Source: Quercus robur (lineage: Eukaryota; Streptophyta; Magnoliopsida; Fagales; Fagaceae). Taken from it: 64,000 nucleotides of DNA. The stretch lies in contig NC_065537.1 in the NCBI RefSeq assembly GCF_932294415.1, forward strand, positions 3,782,001 through 3,846,000. Direction: 5' to 3'. The translations under genes and the position numbers were made by a program. Under the pieces are notes generated by a model. It was not told where the DNA came from and ran no database searches. It saw only the letters and a list, made by a program, of their open reading frames with translations. This document shows positions 49,071 to 62,062 of this stretch, in pieces (within the stretch, counting starts at the first letter, position 1; the number at the start of each line of letters is the position of its first letter).

Positions 49071-50920
49071 ATGGCCCAGAAATTGGCCAAGAGCAAAAGT
49101 TTCCAAGTACGACCAAGAAAATGGTCAAAAGCAAAAGTTTATGGGTACAAGCTGTAGCACATACCAGTAATAGGTAAAAGTGCAGATTGTAAGCATATCC
49201 CAGTCATGGCTACAACTTGTAGCACGTACTAGCACTGAGTACAGACTATAGTACGTACCAGCAATAGGTACAAGCCGTAGCATGTCCTAGCAAAGGATGC
49301 AAATTGTAAGCAAAGCCCAACGAGGGGTACAAAGAGAAAGAGCCTTGAATGGGTATGAAAACCCAAAAGTGGGTGTGTAAAGTGCACAAGATTGACCTCC
49401 TTGAAAGGAATTGGTTCAAAGGAGCCTAAAGAAGCAAGGAAGGCGTAACTTAAAAAAAAAAAAAAAAAAAAAAATTCTAAGAGTACATCACTCGAAGCCG
49501 CACAAGCATGGATACTTTTGCAAGTCTCTATACAAAGAGATTAGTCAATGACATTGCAAACCAGCTAGCGACATTTCCCCCTCCAACAAGGTGCAAACTC
49601 ACCAAAGGCTTGGAGGTATTTCGACTCAACAAAAGAAAGGTACCCTTTCGGTAAGCCCACTCATTAATACCATGTTTGAATATATCAAAACACTGCAAAA
49701 TGTTGTGCAAGAGGTATCACCCATGCACTAATATTTTATTCATATAGATTAAAACGAAAATTCTAAAAATTTTGGTCTTCTTACTTGACCAATTATCAAA
49801 AATCAAATTTGGAATTCTTGTGTGGTTGAGATCCTCACATGGTTTCATATACATGAAGTAATTTTATTGCCATATCTTATTTGGCAATTGGCTTTTCCAG
49901 TGCATGCACTGGGGGCTAAGACAAGATTAAAAATTTTCCTTAGATATATCTTTCACTTGATGAAAATTAAGAAGTCTAGTGCAAACTTTACTATACATAA
50001 GTTCAGCCACTGTTATTTTCTTTGGCTTATGAACTATACAGAATATAGCAATTCAAACAACAATATAATTGGTGGTATGGTATGTGAATAATCTGCTGCA
50101 ATCTGAAATATTATATAATCTCTCACAATTTGGAAAAAGAATGAGGCAAAGATCAAGAGCATCCACCAGAAGAGCAAGGTCTTTAGCTAAAGCAAGGCGT
50201 GGAGATGTTCCTAAACCTTCTAAGTCATGTCCTCAGGGAAGTTTCTATCTCTTAATACATTTTGAGAAGAATAGCTAACCTTGATTAGACTCTAAATCAG
50301 TATGTTTTTATGATTCAATGATTTATGATATCATGGTCCCATTGGTAAGTCACTATTCATGGACTAAAAATCCCATGGGGCAAACATCTTGGTGTTATTC
50401 ACCTTAGCCATAGCAAGCATGTACTACAATTCATAGAATATCTTTGGTAAAGTTCATGGAGGCTCCCCTCATTCAACCTATTTTGTAAAACAAACAAAAT
50501 CTTGTTGACAAAGCTATGCTATCTTATATAAAGATTTAATATGCATTCAACACGGTTTTTGTATGCTACTTTCAAAAAAGCATATCCTAGAATTGCTAGC
50601 AAAAAAAAAAAAACGTTAGTGCTAGAAAAATACTCTTAGCATCAAATGCGATACCAATATAATTTGGTTATACATATATATCTGCATATATTATTGTTAG
50701 TTTGACAAAGTTGATTTATTGAATACCAATCTACAGCCTAATACTAATATGAAGGTGAATTTTAATCTTTTGCAACATGTTAGTTCATCCCACGAAGGAA
50801 GTGTAGCAATTCCTTTGGAGTTTCCCTCAAGAATTATTTGATCTACACATTGGTTCTACAAACCAGAAAAGTGTCCAAAAACAATTTATTTTCTTGCGCG
50901 TGGGTTACAGGTGACCCACG

Positions 50921-50935
50921 AGCTCGGGGGGCTAA
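50921..50935 (+). other. Polypurine tract of the Tat-like element
   Basis: agctcggggggctaa lies directly before the 3' LTR. The same motif in reverse complement borders the LTR at 60313-61538. Confidence 0.75.
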
Positions 50936-52766
50936 TGTTGAAGGCTAAAATTTCACAAGAAAGTCCATTCCATGAAAAGTAAAGAAGGCCCAATTCAAGC
51001 AGCAAGAAGAATCAACATTAAGGCCCTATTTACGTTTAGATTTCCAGCAAAAAGGTCATTAAAAAGTCCAGCAAAATCCAGTGAAAGAACTGGGCCGGGA
51101 TACCTAGAGGCTGCCAGAGGCCCGGGATCCTCAGGTAATGCAGCACAGCTACTGTGGGATTGAGACAACTCAAGAAAGGTACCACGAAATACAAGAAATG
51201 AAGAACAGAGATGTCCTTCTCAAGTACCCAGTGGTGTAGCAAAGAATCAGAAAGTATAAAGCAAACATTCATGAACAAAGGAGCTGTACCACAAGGAACC
51301 AAGAATGAGAAAATCATAAGTAGAAGTGACTGGAGGGGAACTTTCAACCCAGCAATAAAAGATTCCAGCTATTTGGGAATAATGACAGCAAGGAAATAAC
51401 ACCGACAGCTAAGTCTGAAAAATGAGAAACCTTGAAAGAAGAGAGATTGAAGGCTAATTGCCAAGGACGCCCCGGAATGGAAAGTCAGCAAGTGACTTTT
51501 AGAGAAACGGTAATAAAAGATGAAAACTATGAGAAAAAAGGGAAGAGACCAGCCCTTGGGCAACTGTCACAGCACGAGCTCTGAGGGGCAAAAGAGATAA
51601 ATCACTAGTACCATGGAGCCCTAGAAAACACACTATAAAAGGAAGAGAAAACCCATGTTGAAGGGGGAGGATTTTTCAGTAGGAAGAATATCATAACAGA
51701 GCTATTAGAACTCTGTAAAATTTAAGAAAAACAGAGGAATGTCTCCCGGTATCCCAGAAACAACCACTATAGCACATACTTGGATTCAAAAGGATTCAAA
51801 CTTTGCAAGTCTTAGAGGCTTGGATAGCCATCGAAGTCTGTAATTTTTGAGCTTATTTGAACCTTGTATCACGTCTTAGTGAGCACATTTGTAATTCACA
51901 ATCAAGAAAAATAATGAAATATCTCATATTGATTTGAGGATTTCTAACAATTACTTTGCATATTTCTTTATTATATTATCTTCCTTTACTGCTTCTTGCT
52001 GCTCAATACATATATTCTTGCTTGTAAAGCTGAGTCCTTGCCCAAGCAAAGCCACTCAGACTTGAGTTCCAAATCCCACAAGTCTTGTGCAAAAGCACTA
52101 AGTCTGTGAGAATTGGGGCCAGGATCCTCGTGGCTGAATCATTTTCATGAAATTCATTTACATATATGTATGTGTATTAATATATATATATATATATATA
52201 TATATCCTAATCTAAGAAACTAACAATTATTTGAAGATATGTGCATTGTATAGTTGTTCTTGTGTAGGACCTATAGAAGTAAAAGGAAAGGACAAAACTC
52301 CATTGCATAACAAGCATGGAGAAAGATTGTATAGTGCAGAGAACCAGAGATTCTGGGTTCTTACAGGCCTAATACGTCCCGGAATCCCACGACAGTACGT
52401 CCCGGGATCCCACGATAGTATGCCCGGGGTACCAAGTGAAGGAATTCTTTAAAATGTTTATACGATAAAAGATAAGCCTTAAATATTCTATTTCAATCTA
52501 TTTCTCATTGTGAATATTATGAACATCTATTTTACTTATTTTGTAAGAGTAAAGGGTCATTTTATGATACTAAAACACTTATAATGGTATTTTATTACTT
52601 AGGAGGAATCGCATTTTTGCCTTGAGGAGATTTATGTGACTTGCGCACAACTTGGTTCGTAATCAGCCCCCATTTAGCTGCGGTGAACCAAGCCCAGTCC
52701 ATCAAAATACAACTATTTGGCCCAGGATCCTTGGGCCTGTGTGCTAAAGAAAAAAGCACTCTCACA
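50936..52766 (+). repeat. 3' LTR of the Tat-like element
   Basis: 1831 bp, nearly identical to 42418-44261. It differs in (TA)n length, by a gap of about 10 bases near 52375, and by scattered substitutions. Confidence 0.92.
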
Positions 52767-52771
52767 AAGTA

Positions 52772-53313
52772 TTTTAGAGTTGCTCTCTAATTTTTATGGG
52801 CTCTTTTTGCAGACTCAAGAATTTTAGAAGTATTGACAAAATCTGTCATATGAAGGTCATCAAATATAGAAATATTATTTAATTATATATTTAAAAAATT
52901 GTTGAACTATAATTTAATACAGAAAAATATTGACAAAGTTTAGTGGTATATAATTTTACATATCATTCAATTTAAACAAACAATAAAATCAATATTATTA
53001 ACTTTTTACATTTTATTATATGGTATAATTTAGTTATCAATAATTGTAAGGACACAATTTGGGTCCCTGGCCCAAAAGATAAATGAACTCAGGCCCAAAA
53101 AGCCCAATACAATGAATTTGTAGAGAGTGGGTTGGAAAACTGGACTTTAATGAATTAGATAACTAGCAAAGTGGATTCAGATGACAAAAAAATGAAGATA
53201 GACCGGTTTATTCTAAATAAAATCATCCTCGGCACAGTTTGAGGAGATCAATTCTTACATCTGCTTCAGAAGCCTCATGCTTTCCCGCTACTTCCATCAA
53301 CCTTGAATTGAAT

Positions 53314-53349
<36 letters not shown>

Positions 53350-54132
53350 AATTCTCAACCTTGAGGATTTGTTCTTGATGCTCAAGGATATGTTCTGGAT
53401 TCTCTGGAAAAAGAAGATAATAATGATTTGAATCTCAATGTTTCGAACTTGAAGTTACCTATAAATAAAAAATAAAAAAATGTTTCGAAACTTGAAGTTT
53501 CTTTATCTATTGCATCATCAAGTTTTAGTCTGTTGATATGCTGAATATAATGTCAGCATTGTGACCTTGAACATACTTTGATGCTTTTTCAGGTCACAAA
53601 TACCCATTAGATATTGGATTTAAACCGATTGCATATAGTAAGAAGAGCATCCACTCAAATGATACTTAACAAGAATAGGATAGAATAATTAGTTGCGTGC
53701 TACTATTGGAAGTTATGTATCTACCGATTCTTGAAATTTCTTTTAGAGAGAAGAAGCCAATAATGATACTTGTAGGCATGTTTCATCTAAAAACAACAAG
53801 GAGTGTTTTTGGAAGTGAATTTTGGGAAATATTCACTTATTTGTTGAATGTGCTTGTGACATCACTATTGAACATGTATTTGATGAAGTGTCTCATTTGT
53901 AAAACTTGAGAGTAATAAGATTACTTTTTGTTTTTGTTTTAATACAGGAGAGTTTCACTAACACAACCGGTAAAATTTGTTAAAATCTATTATATAAGTT
54001 GCTTGCACATTGCGCAGGTTTGCAACTGGTTACAATAGAATCACATCACATATTAACTAAATCAACAAGTCACCCTTTTAGTCTGGAAAGGCTTAGCTCT
54101 GATCATTACCACTGTCATCATCATCATTGTCA
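52772..54132. other. Intergenic stretch with a possible LTR fragment
   Basis: No gene is supported. At about 53046 a segment starts tgtaaggacacaatttgg and continues with ggcccaaaaagcccaata, in the style of a gypsy LTR start. Its far border was not found, and a (TA)n run at 53318-53347 lies inside. The small plus-strand frame at 53697-53909 has no family look. Confidence 0.4.
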
Positions 54133-55424
54133 TCAAACCCCAATATTGTGTTCAGGCCTATGAGAATACTCAAAATCTGTATGCACAAAAGCTCGCTCAA
54201 CTTCAGGGAGTTGCTCAAGTTTTTCTTGCAGCAACTCACCAATATCATGAGCTTTGTTCAAAAGCATGTCTCGTGGCAAAACTATGTCAACCTCCACAAA
54301 ATAATTTGAACCAAAAGTGTATGCTCTTACTGTGTCAATGTGCTTGATATCTTCATGGTGGTTCCATATCAGATATGTTAGCTTTGCCAAAAATTCAGGC
54401 GGTGCTGTCCTTCCAATCAGTGCCCAGACAATCTCAATGACTATCTTCGTCCATGTATTCATTGTATATAGTGCTATCTACATCACAGGTTCAACAAATC
54501 ATTATGAAAAGATAGATTAAGATCAACTTCAAGAAGCCAATCACAAATAGTGGGCATTTCACTTAAAACATGAGAGAAATAGAGTGAATGCCAAAATTTG
54601 GACACGCAAAACATGGCTGCTAGTTATTTTGATAATTTTAGGAAAAGAAAGGAAACTAATGACTTGCAAAAAAAATTGAATTCAATTATCATTATTACTT
54701 TTGGATGAATAAAAACAACAAATGAACCCAATTATCAAAAGTATAGTAAACAAGAAGAAGAAGAAAAAAGAGCTGCATATGAACTCACCATAACAGCTCC
54801 AGTAGGATCAATCCACCAATAATATCGAATGGCCAAGATGGCTACTGCCAAACCTATTGAATTAGTAATAACGTCAAAAAAATGATCTTGAGCATAGGCT
54901 CTAATGATATCATTTTTAAACCTTTGACAATAGACCACAAGCATAAACTTCACTATGGTTATAGAGACCATTATCCCAATCATCCATTTCTCCTTCTCAG
55001 GATCCTTTTCAGGCTGGGTCTGTAATCGGCACAAAAAATGAAAAACAATATTAAAGGACTCATTGATACAGTAAATGACTACAGAAAATGAAAATTTAGA
55101 ACAATCATATTCAAATTTTGTATCCACCAACTCAGAATGTGATCAAACAAGGATCTCATACATTTAGGTAGTAGCTTTTCATGAAGTACCAAGATCACAC
55201 TGAACCTCAAACATTAACGAAAGGAGCTAATTTCAAATCCTTCTCAAAGCCAACTTTGATTAAAACATGTTTGTGTCTAGCCATGCTCACTGCCATCTAC
55301 ATCCTTAACTTAGATTGGAGCATGTGAAATAAAAGTTTCATACCTTTGCCATGAATTGTCGACCAGACTCAAGCAGAATTTGTAATCCAGGAGTTGCCAT
55401 AACTGAAGCAAAAACAATGATTCC
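54133..55424 (-). CDS. MTP10: Metal tolerance protein paralogue (MTP9/MTP10-like), exons 4-6 only
   Basis: Exons in transcript order: 55424-55344, 55019-54789, 54477-54133. Their lengths (81, 231, 345 bases) are identical to exons 4-6 of the gene at 17632-23145, and all splice sites fit GT-AG. The frames are open: [20 protein letters not shown], then [12 protein letters not shown] with the second Dxxx[10 protein letters not shown], and the dimer domain with [19 protein letters not shown], ending [14 protein letters not shown] has Pro where the other copy has Leu. Exons 1-3 are absent up to 56028, where a copia LTR begins. They are either beyond the nested LTR elements (past the window end) or lost. 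With exons 1-3 it could be functional with a very long intron 3. As seen here it lacks the first DxxxD. Confidence 0.85.
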
Positions 55425-56028
55425 CTGCAATCTCAAGCTAAATTAGTAAAAAAAAAAGAAAAATCCATTAAAGCAAAAGTTGGGTCCACATCCATGTAAG
55501 TCATAATCACTCTTGAAACTACACTCAAAATTCTATGTTCAAGAGTCAAAACCAATACTATTTATCCCCAAGAGTAGATTGTTTGACTATTTTTCCATTT
55601 GATCCCTGGAGTTTTTTATTCCTAAGACTAGATTGTGTCTATTCAATGCAGTTTCTAATTAAACAAATTTTCCCAAAACCAATGCTATTTGTTTATAAAC
55701 TCAGTAGACCCTAAGCTCAACATTTCAATAACAAAATGAGAGCCTAAAGCATGGACCTGATGAAATATTTAGTCTTGTATTGCATTAATCTCAAACTTTG
55801 TAATAGAATAGACTGTGGCATGACATCATGAAATGTCTATCTATTGCATTTGCCTCTAGCATTTATGGAATAAGACATAGCTGAGCCAATAGTAGCAATG
55901 ATGAATAGCATTTCAACTTATTTCTATCATTGATTGCAGAAAGGATGATGAAATCCTGAAATGGAGAAATAAAAACATAAAATCTTGACTTCTTTGGGGT
56001 TTGTAAGGTTGAATTTATTCAATCATTT
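55425..56028 (-). other. Start of the interrupted intron 3 of the MTP paralogue
   Basis: This follows the exon 4 acceptor (TTGCAG before GGAATC). In the complete gene, exon 3 (starting [10 protein letters not shown]) is reached after 443 bases. Here no such sequence appears in about 600 bases before the copia LTR. No other gene is seen. Confidence 0.6.
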
Positions 56029-57087
56029 TGTTGGCTTTATTCCATGCCAAATTTGCTTGTAATTCAGCATTTAGAAACCCTGTATTTAGGTGGGAATCAT
56101 ATAAGGGTAGTGTGTGAGAAGTGTGAAGAAAAGCTCAAAAGTGTGCAATCAAGAAGAGCCTCGTGACTGGATCTCGCAACTGGCAAGTTGCCAGAATGGT
56201 ACACGTGTGAAGCATGTAGGGGGAGCTAAAGGGTCATACCAGCTGTTGCACTACAGGACAAAACCTCCAGTCTGGCAAGGCAGTTAGCTCGCGACTCAAA
56301 CTTGCGACTCGTTCCAGTTGTAAGCTCAAGTCGCCAGAACACCCTGTTTTGTTGTAATTGACTCTTCACATTCTATACACACCCTACTATAAATACCCTT
56401 ATACCCGTGAAATGTAGAGAGTTTCCATAGAGAATTTGAGAGAGAAACTCTAGAGGAAAACAAGATTGACTCATCCACAATTTTCATCCTTTGATTCTCC
56501 AAATTCCTCTACTTTCACCCTCTCCATTGATACATCCTTTAGAGGTACATTAGCCAAATCCTTATCTCATTATACCTATATTTGTGAGAAAATATTTTAG
56601 TGCTTGGGAAACAATTCAAAAGGGACCAATTCATTTTGGTTGATGTAATGGGCTATTGTGGGATCTGGTAAGCTAAAGAAGACAAAACTCGACATAACCT
56701 TGTTGGAGAAATAAGCTTGGAGGGCTTAGATGCACTGGGTAGATTAGGCTTGGAGGGTCTTCTGCTATTCATGTATCCCAACTTTATTCTCTAGTAGATT
56801 ATTGACTGCTTGGAGGGTGGCAAAGAGGTTTTATGCCGGGGACTTCGATTTCCTTTTCGATAACACATTAATGTATTGTTTTTGTGTTTGCATCTCTCTT
56901 CCCTTAATCTTTGCCTTCTAATTATTGCGTGGTTGTGATTAATTATGATTTATATTGTTTTACCAATTCTGTTTTATCTTATTATCATATTCTGCACATA
57001 CATTATTTGATTATAAGCTTGTGTTGGTAATTTGTAAATTGGGAGTCTAAACTTTCATAGGTGTTTTATACATTATTTGAACATTCA
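56029..57087 (+). repeat. 5' LTR of a SIRE-like copia element (fossil)
   Basis: About 1059 bp. The end (ttca, 57087) is fixed by the primer site. The start is put at TGTTGGCTTTATTCC (56029) but could be about 28 bases earlier (tgtaaggttgaat). A CTATAAATA promoter word lies at about 56387-56395. The stretch 56165-56345 is rich in cgcgac/gactcg-like words. The matching 3' LTR is not in the window. Confidence 0.7.
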
Positions 57088-57089
57088 AT

Positions 57090-57101
57090 TGGTATCAGAG
57101 C
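57090..57101 (+). other. Primer binding site complementary to initiator tRNA-Met
   Basis: TGGTATCAGAGC is the usual primer site of plant copia elements and lies two bases after the LTR. Confidence 0.9.
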
Positions 57102-57163
57102 AGGTACACTTGTTGTGGTTTAAATACCTATGTGTGATCCTTGACCCCTTGTGTTTATTTGCC

Positions 57164-58198
57164 ATGGATAGTGCTTTGTTTGCCTTTATGCATCTTTGGA
57201 ATGTTGATAAATGTAATATGCCACATGTTTGTGAAAATGCCTCTACGAGTGATAATTCTCATGATTGTGATACTATGTTACATGAATCCTTGGATGTTGT
57301 TAATATTCCTAACATTAAACTCTTCAAGAAAAATGCTAAAAAATTTCAAAAGAATTTGAGTAAGTTATTTTGTGAAAATGATGATTTGATTGCTAAATTC
57401 AATGAATCTAACAAATTGGTTGAGAAATATAAAAAACTTCCTGAAAACTCTCTTGAAAAGCTGAAGGAGCTTGAGTGTTTGAATGTGGACTTGGATGCTA
57501 AACTTGTTTTATCTCACAAACTTGTTGATGAGCTAAAATGTGAGAATGAATCTCTGAAAATGCATGCCAAGTGTTTGATTGCTAAATCTATTGCTAAAAA
57601 GGATGATAATATATGTTGCAATCATGTTGTGGTACTCGATTTTGTGCCTAATGTATGTTCTACTTCTAAGGGCAAATAGGTATACATTCCTTCATACAAA
57701 AGAAATCAAAAGATGGAGAGAAATGCTCTTAAGTCAAGGCCTCCATTTAGGTCTCAACCTAAGGCTTTGGATGGATCTAAATTTATTCTAACTTGCTACT
57801 ACTGTGGTGTGATTGGTCATATAAGATCTCAATGTCATAAGTTGAAGAGGGAACAAAACCATGTTGCTAGATCCTTTCCCAAAAAGCCTAGTGGACCTAA
57901 ACACATTATGTGTCACCATTGTGGTGCTTTTGGTTATCTAAGATCTCATTGCTCTAAGTTTCATGCGCTTAAAAAAATCAAAAGAAAAGAAAAACTTGAG
58001 CTTCATGGAAGTTGTACTAAAAAGGATAAACCAGATTTGAGTGAAAATAGCATGTTGTTAAAGAAAGTGTTTAATACTTTTAACTCCTTGTTTATGTGCA
58101 TCTCCGATTCTCATTCTTCCAACCCTTGTCTCACTTTTCATGAGACACTCATTCCAAACAATCATTCCGTTTGGATAAGGAAGGGTTCCTATGGTTGA
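57164..58198 (+). mobile_element. Copia gag region with coiled coil and two zinc knuckles (fossil)
   Basis: The first part (ATG near 57164, after the primer site) is Lys/Glu/Asn/Leu-rich and looks coiled-coil (KKLPENSLEKLKEL). The second part, in another frame, has two CCHC knuckles, CYYCGVIGHIRSQC and CHHCGAFGYLRSHC, typical of SIRE/Maximus-type gag. No protease, integrase or reverse transcriptase was recognised downstream, so the element looks deleted or non-autonomous. It is broken. Confidence 0.8.
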
Positions 58199-60171
58199 GT
58201 TTTTGCTCTTTTGGTCCTTGATCTAATTCTTTCGATTTTTGTAGGACCTTTCATGCATTGAATGTCATATCTTCATGCATTTTGTGCATCTTGCATTTCT
58301 TTTTATGCATTGTTTCTGTTTTGATCTTACTTTTATATTTTAGTTTTTTATAAGTAAAAATCCAAAACCACATAAAAGGTGAAAAATTCAAAAAGTTTGA
58401 TTGTATATGTTTGAGCACATATCACATGTGAGTTTAGTCTAGTACCTTCGTACAAATGGCTTAGTGTATTTATGAGTTTAGCTTGTTTCGTATGCACATC
58501 TATCTTTGTGGGAAAAATCTTGACATCTATGTGTGATTGTTGTAAATTGATCTTTAAGCTTGTCATGAATTATTAGTAAATAGTCATATTGGTTTTGATA
58601 CATGCGTAGACTTGTGGTTATATATCTTCTCACTCTTTTATCTTTTTTTGCTTAAAAGAGCTCAACCAATGTTAAATCTCGAAAAGAGATAATGAGCTGC
58701 AAAAGTCGTGCACATATTAGTATTCAAGTAGGAAAAAGGGAAAGCGACTTGTATTGAAAATGTATGATGCCCAAAAACCAAAGGCTTGTTCATCAAATTG
58801 AAATATCAAAATTTCACGCATCGATCTTAAAATGAGATGTATTTATTCAAAATGATCAAATGTTATGAATTGTAAAGAAGCCAAATGAAAAGTTTCAAAG
58901 ATATGTAATCATTTTCTTGTGGGGGGTCATATATGTTCACTTCTATAATTGAGATAAACTACTTGACTTAGTACTAGTTGTGTATGACTTGATTGAATTG
59001 ATCATTGAAACTTCACTCTAGAGTAAAGACTATTCCACATTTGATACACACATAACACACATGCCTAATGTTCAATGAATGCCTTATTCATTTAATTGAT
59101 TCTACTTGTTTAAATGTGATGTGTGTGTGGTCAATTATTTATGGATCAATTGAAAAAAAATTTTAATCATTTTATATGTATTTGGAAGTGATTTTTATCA
59201 CTCTTTATGTTCATGTTTAGTGATTACTTTGTTTTTCATTGTTTAAACATGTTCTGTTTTGAAAAACAGGTGTCAGAGTTTTTTGCGACTCACGTGACTC
59301 GCGAAATTTTCGCAACTCACTAGTCGCGAGTTCATCTAGAAGCTTTTGCGACTCACTTGCGACTTGACCAGTCGCGAAACGCCCATAAATAGCTTTTTAA
59401 AAAGCTTTTCGTGGGAAGCCTGTTTTAAACCTCTTCCATCCTCTCTAAAACCCTTCTTTCAATATTTTTACATCAAAACCCAATCAATTTGAATGTTTTT
59501 TCATTCCATTAACATCTCTAAGGTAATTTTTAAACTCTTTTCATTGATTTGGATCCTTTGATTATTTTTTGGAGAGTTTTGTGCTATTGGTTGAGATTTT
59601 CATTATAGGGGTTGGAAAAACTTATTTTTGTGTCAAATTTTTGTATGGGGTTGATTTCTTTTGATGATTTGCTTTGGATGTTGGCCCCTTGTGGCAAAAA
59701 GAACATGTATTAAGGGTGGATTTCATGATGTTCATGCATTATTTCACATTATTATTCATAGTATGCACGTTAGGTGTTTAATAAAATGCCTCTTATGCAT
59801 TTTCTCACTTGTTTGGACTCCGATGAGTATCAAACTTTGGGGTTTCTCATGTTTCCTCACTAGGATAATATTTGGTTTATTGGTTGTGTATTTAACACAC
59901 CTTATCCCACACGTGCACTTTCAATGCTTTGGTCATGCATTGCACATAGCCACATTTTGCACACACTTTTGTTACCCTTGTCATGCTTTGGTCTATACCT
60001 TGTTTCTTCATCCTAGCATGTCATATTTAACTTATACTTTGTAGCATTTTGTTTTATCTTTTGTTTGAGCTTCATTTCTCATTCGTTTTGCACCCTTCAT
60101 GCATCATTCTCCTTGTTCATACCTTCATCTCTTGCCCTCTTTTCTCCTTGATCCCTTTGTCTATTCGTGTC
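58199..60171 (+). other. Non-coding interior of the copia element
   Basis: No pol domain was seen. At 59280-59390 there is a cluster of cgcgac/gtcgcgag words like those in the LTR, followed by a cccataaatagc stretch. It may be a piece of another LTR. The frame at 59661-60044 is Cys/His/Leu-rich without a recognisable family. Confidence 0.4.
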
Positions 60172-60183
60172 AAAAAGGGGGAG
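60172..60183 (+). other. Polypurine tract of the copia element
   Basis: aaaaagggggag, the usual SIRE-type tract, sits about 130 bases before the inserted Tat-like LTR. The copia element's own 3' LTR should lie beyond that insert. Confidence 0.55.
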
Positions 60184-60312
60184 ACTATACTCTAGAGTAG
60201 TATGCCGGAGAGTTTTGTCATTTCTATATGACTCTTGTGCACATTTGTAGGAGAGAGATATTCCATAAGGGAGATGCATATACCAAGGAGGAGAAGACAT
60301 TGTGTTAATAAG

Positions 60313-61538
60313 TGTGAGAGTTGTCTTTTTCGGGATACTCAGGCCCAAGGATCCCAAGCCTGAATGAAAAAGAAAGAGGGGATTTGGTGGACTGGGCCTT
60401 GACTCATCGCAGCTAAATGGCTGTTTAAGAATCAAGTGAATACAGAGAAATGCTCCTGACAAAAAAGATGACAAACAGGGATATCGAGGAGTGCCAGAAA
60501 TTAACAACGTAAGCTCAGAAGAAAGAAAAAGCAGGGTTAGCAAGACAATAAAAGAGAAGTACTGTGGGGATCCCGGGAACAATATTTAATTAAAGCATTA
60601 TCTATTCGATCACAACAAGCTTACTAGGACGTGATACAAGGTCCAATCAAGCTCAAAAATTGCAGCCTTGAATGGCTATTTCAGCCTTCAAAGCTTGCGA
60701 AGTTTGACTCTCGTTGGATCCGAGTATGTGCCATAGCTACTTTTTACAGGATATCGGGAAGCAGTATTTGTTTTCCCTTGATATTTTCTTTCTGCTTAAA
60801 CTTTCTGATAATTTCCTAGAGAATCTCTTCTTTCTATTGTGTTTCTTTTTCCTTTTTTCTTGCTACCTTCTTCACAACCCATCCTCCCCTTTTATAGTGG
60901 AGTTTTCTGGGCGTCTTGGGGAACCGTTGGTTCCCCTGTTTCGGTCTTTTGCAAACAGAGTTCGTTCTGTCTTCATCATCTCGGTAAATCCCCTTTTCCG
61001 TTTTTACTCATTCTTTCCTTCTCTTGATTCTGGTTCCTTTGAAAGCTTCCTGGTTGGCCATCCTCTTTGGGGCGTGCTGAGGTATGCCCTTCTCGGCATC
61101 CTCACTTCTGGTGTCTTTTACTTTTTCCGTTTCTTTCCTGTTTGGGCGGAATCCTGTTCTGCTCTTTTGAAATCGCTTTTGTTAACATTCTTCTTCCTTG
61201 TTTTAGTTCCCCGACGCCTTTTCTGTCTGTGCCATGAAGGGTCGCTTGCGTCCTTTTGTTTTTTTCTTGTTTTTCTTTCTATCGATCTGTCCTGGTCTTC
61301 TTTTTTTTTCGCGCTTATTGATGGTGCCCGAGGATCCTTGCGCCTTGTATTTTTGCTGTGATGTTCTCCCTTTTTTCTTCTTTGGTTGCTTTTCCTTTCT
61401 GGGCTTCGGGATCCTCAGGGTCTTTTGTATAATCCCTTTGGACTTGGTCTCTTTTTTTTTGGGCTTAACTTACCCGTTCTTGGGCTTAGCTTATTCTTTC
61501 TTGGGCTTATTTTACTGTGATTTTTTTAGACCTCAACA
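60313..61538 (-). repeat. 3' LTR of the minus-strand Tat-like element
   Basis: 1226 bp, similar along its length to 40296-41549. The promoter word CCACTATAAAAGG is on the minus strand near 60890. The plus-strand hydrophobic frames here (F/L/S-rich) are shadows. Confidence 0.85.
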
Positions 61539-62062
61539 TTTAGCCCCCCGAGCTCGTGGGTTGCCTGAAGCCCACGCGTGAGTGATTTAGGTTTCCTTAG
61601 GTTTTCGTGGTATCCCCCTTTTCAACTTCTACTGGGTTCCCTTCCTATTTACTTGGGATCCCGGCTCTTTTCTGCTGCTTCTAGTCACCTCTCTTTCTTT
61701 TTCTTTTTTTTTCGCGTGTTGTATTCCCTTATTCTTTCGCAGCTTCCTCTTTACACGGGACGTGGCAGTTGGGTATTTGAGGTGAAACTCCTCTACCCAC
61801 TTTCCTCGTTTCCCGTTACTTCTCATTAATAACTGCTGTAATTCCTACTTCAAATTAAATTCTTTGGCAACTGGCGCGTCTTTTCATAAACTGTTTTCCC
61901 TAACTGCTATTCGCGCCTTTATTGTAGCCGTTTCATCTTATCACTTTGCTTCTTTGGGTTATTTCGCTCTTTGTGTTTCTCTTTCTTTTCTCTTCTTCTC
62001 CGTTACTCTGGTCTTCCCTTTTTGCACCTTCAATTTCTTTCCTTCTCACGGTGTGTGTTTCC

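Larger units (their letters stand above)
42418..52766 (+). mobile_element. Full-length Tat-like Ty3/gypsy LTR element, non-autonomous in appearance (fossil)
   Basis: 10,349 bp, flanked by the 5-bp duplication aagta (42413-42417 and 52767-52771). LTRs: 42418-44261 and 50936-52766, starting TGTTGAAGGC and ending CTCTCACA. By eye they differ at about 25 positions in about 1.8 kb plus a few length changes, so the insertion is fairly young. The primer site matches the 3' end of plant tRNA-Arg, as known for Tat/Ogre elements. The interior is mostly non-coding, with two tandem arrays and heavily broken traces of pol. No gag was recognised. It probably moved using proteins from a relative. Confidence 0.92.

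Noticed and set aside
60597-61829. 215-residue and other F/L/S-rich plus frames near 60.7-61.8 kb
   Set aside because: Most lie in the LTR, antisense to its transcription. The same kind of frame appears in the related solo LTR.
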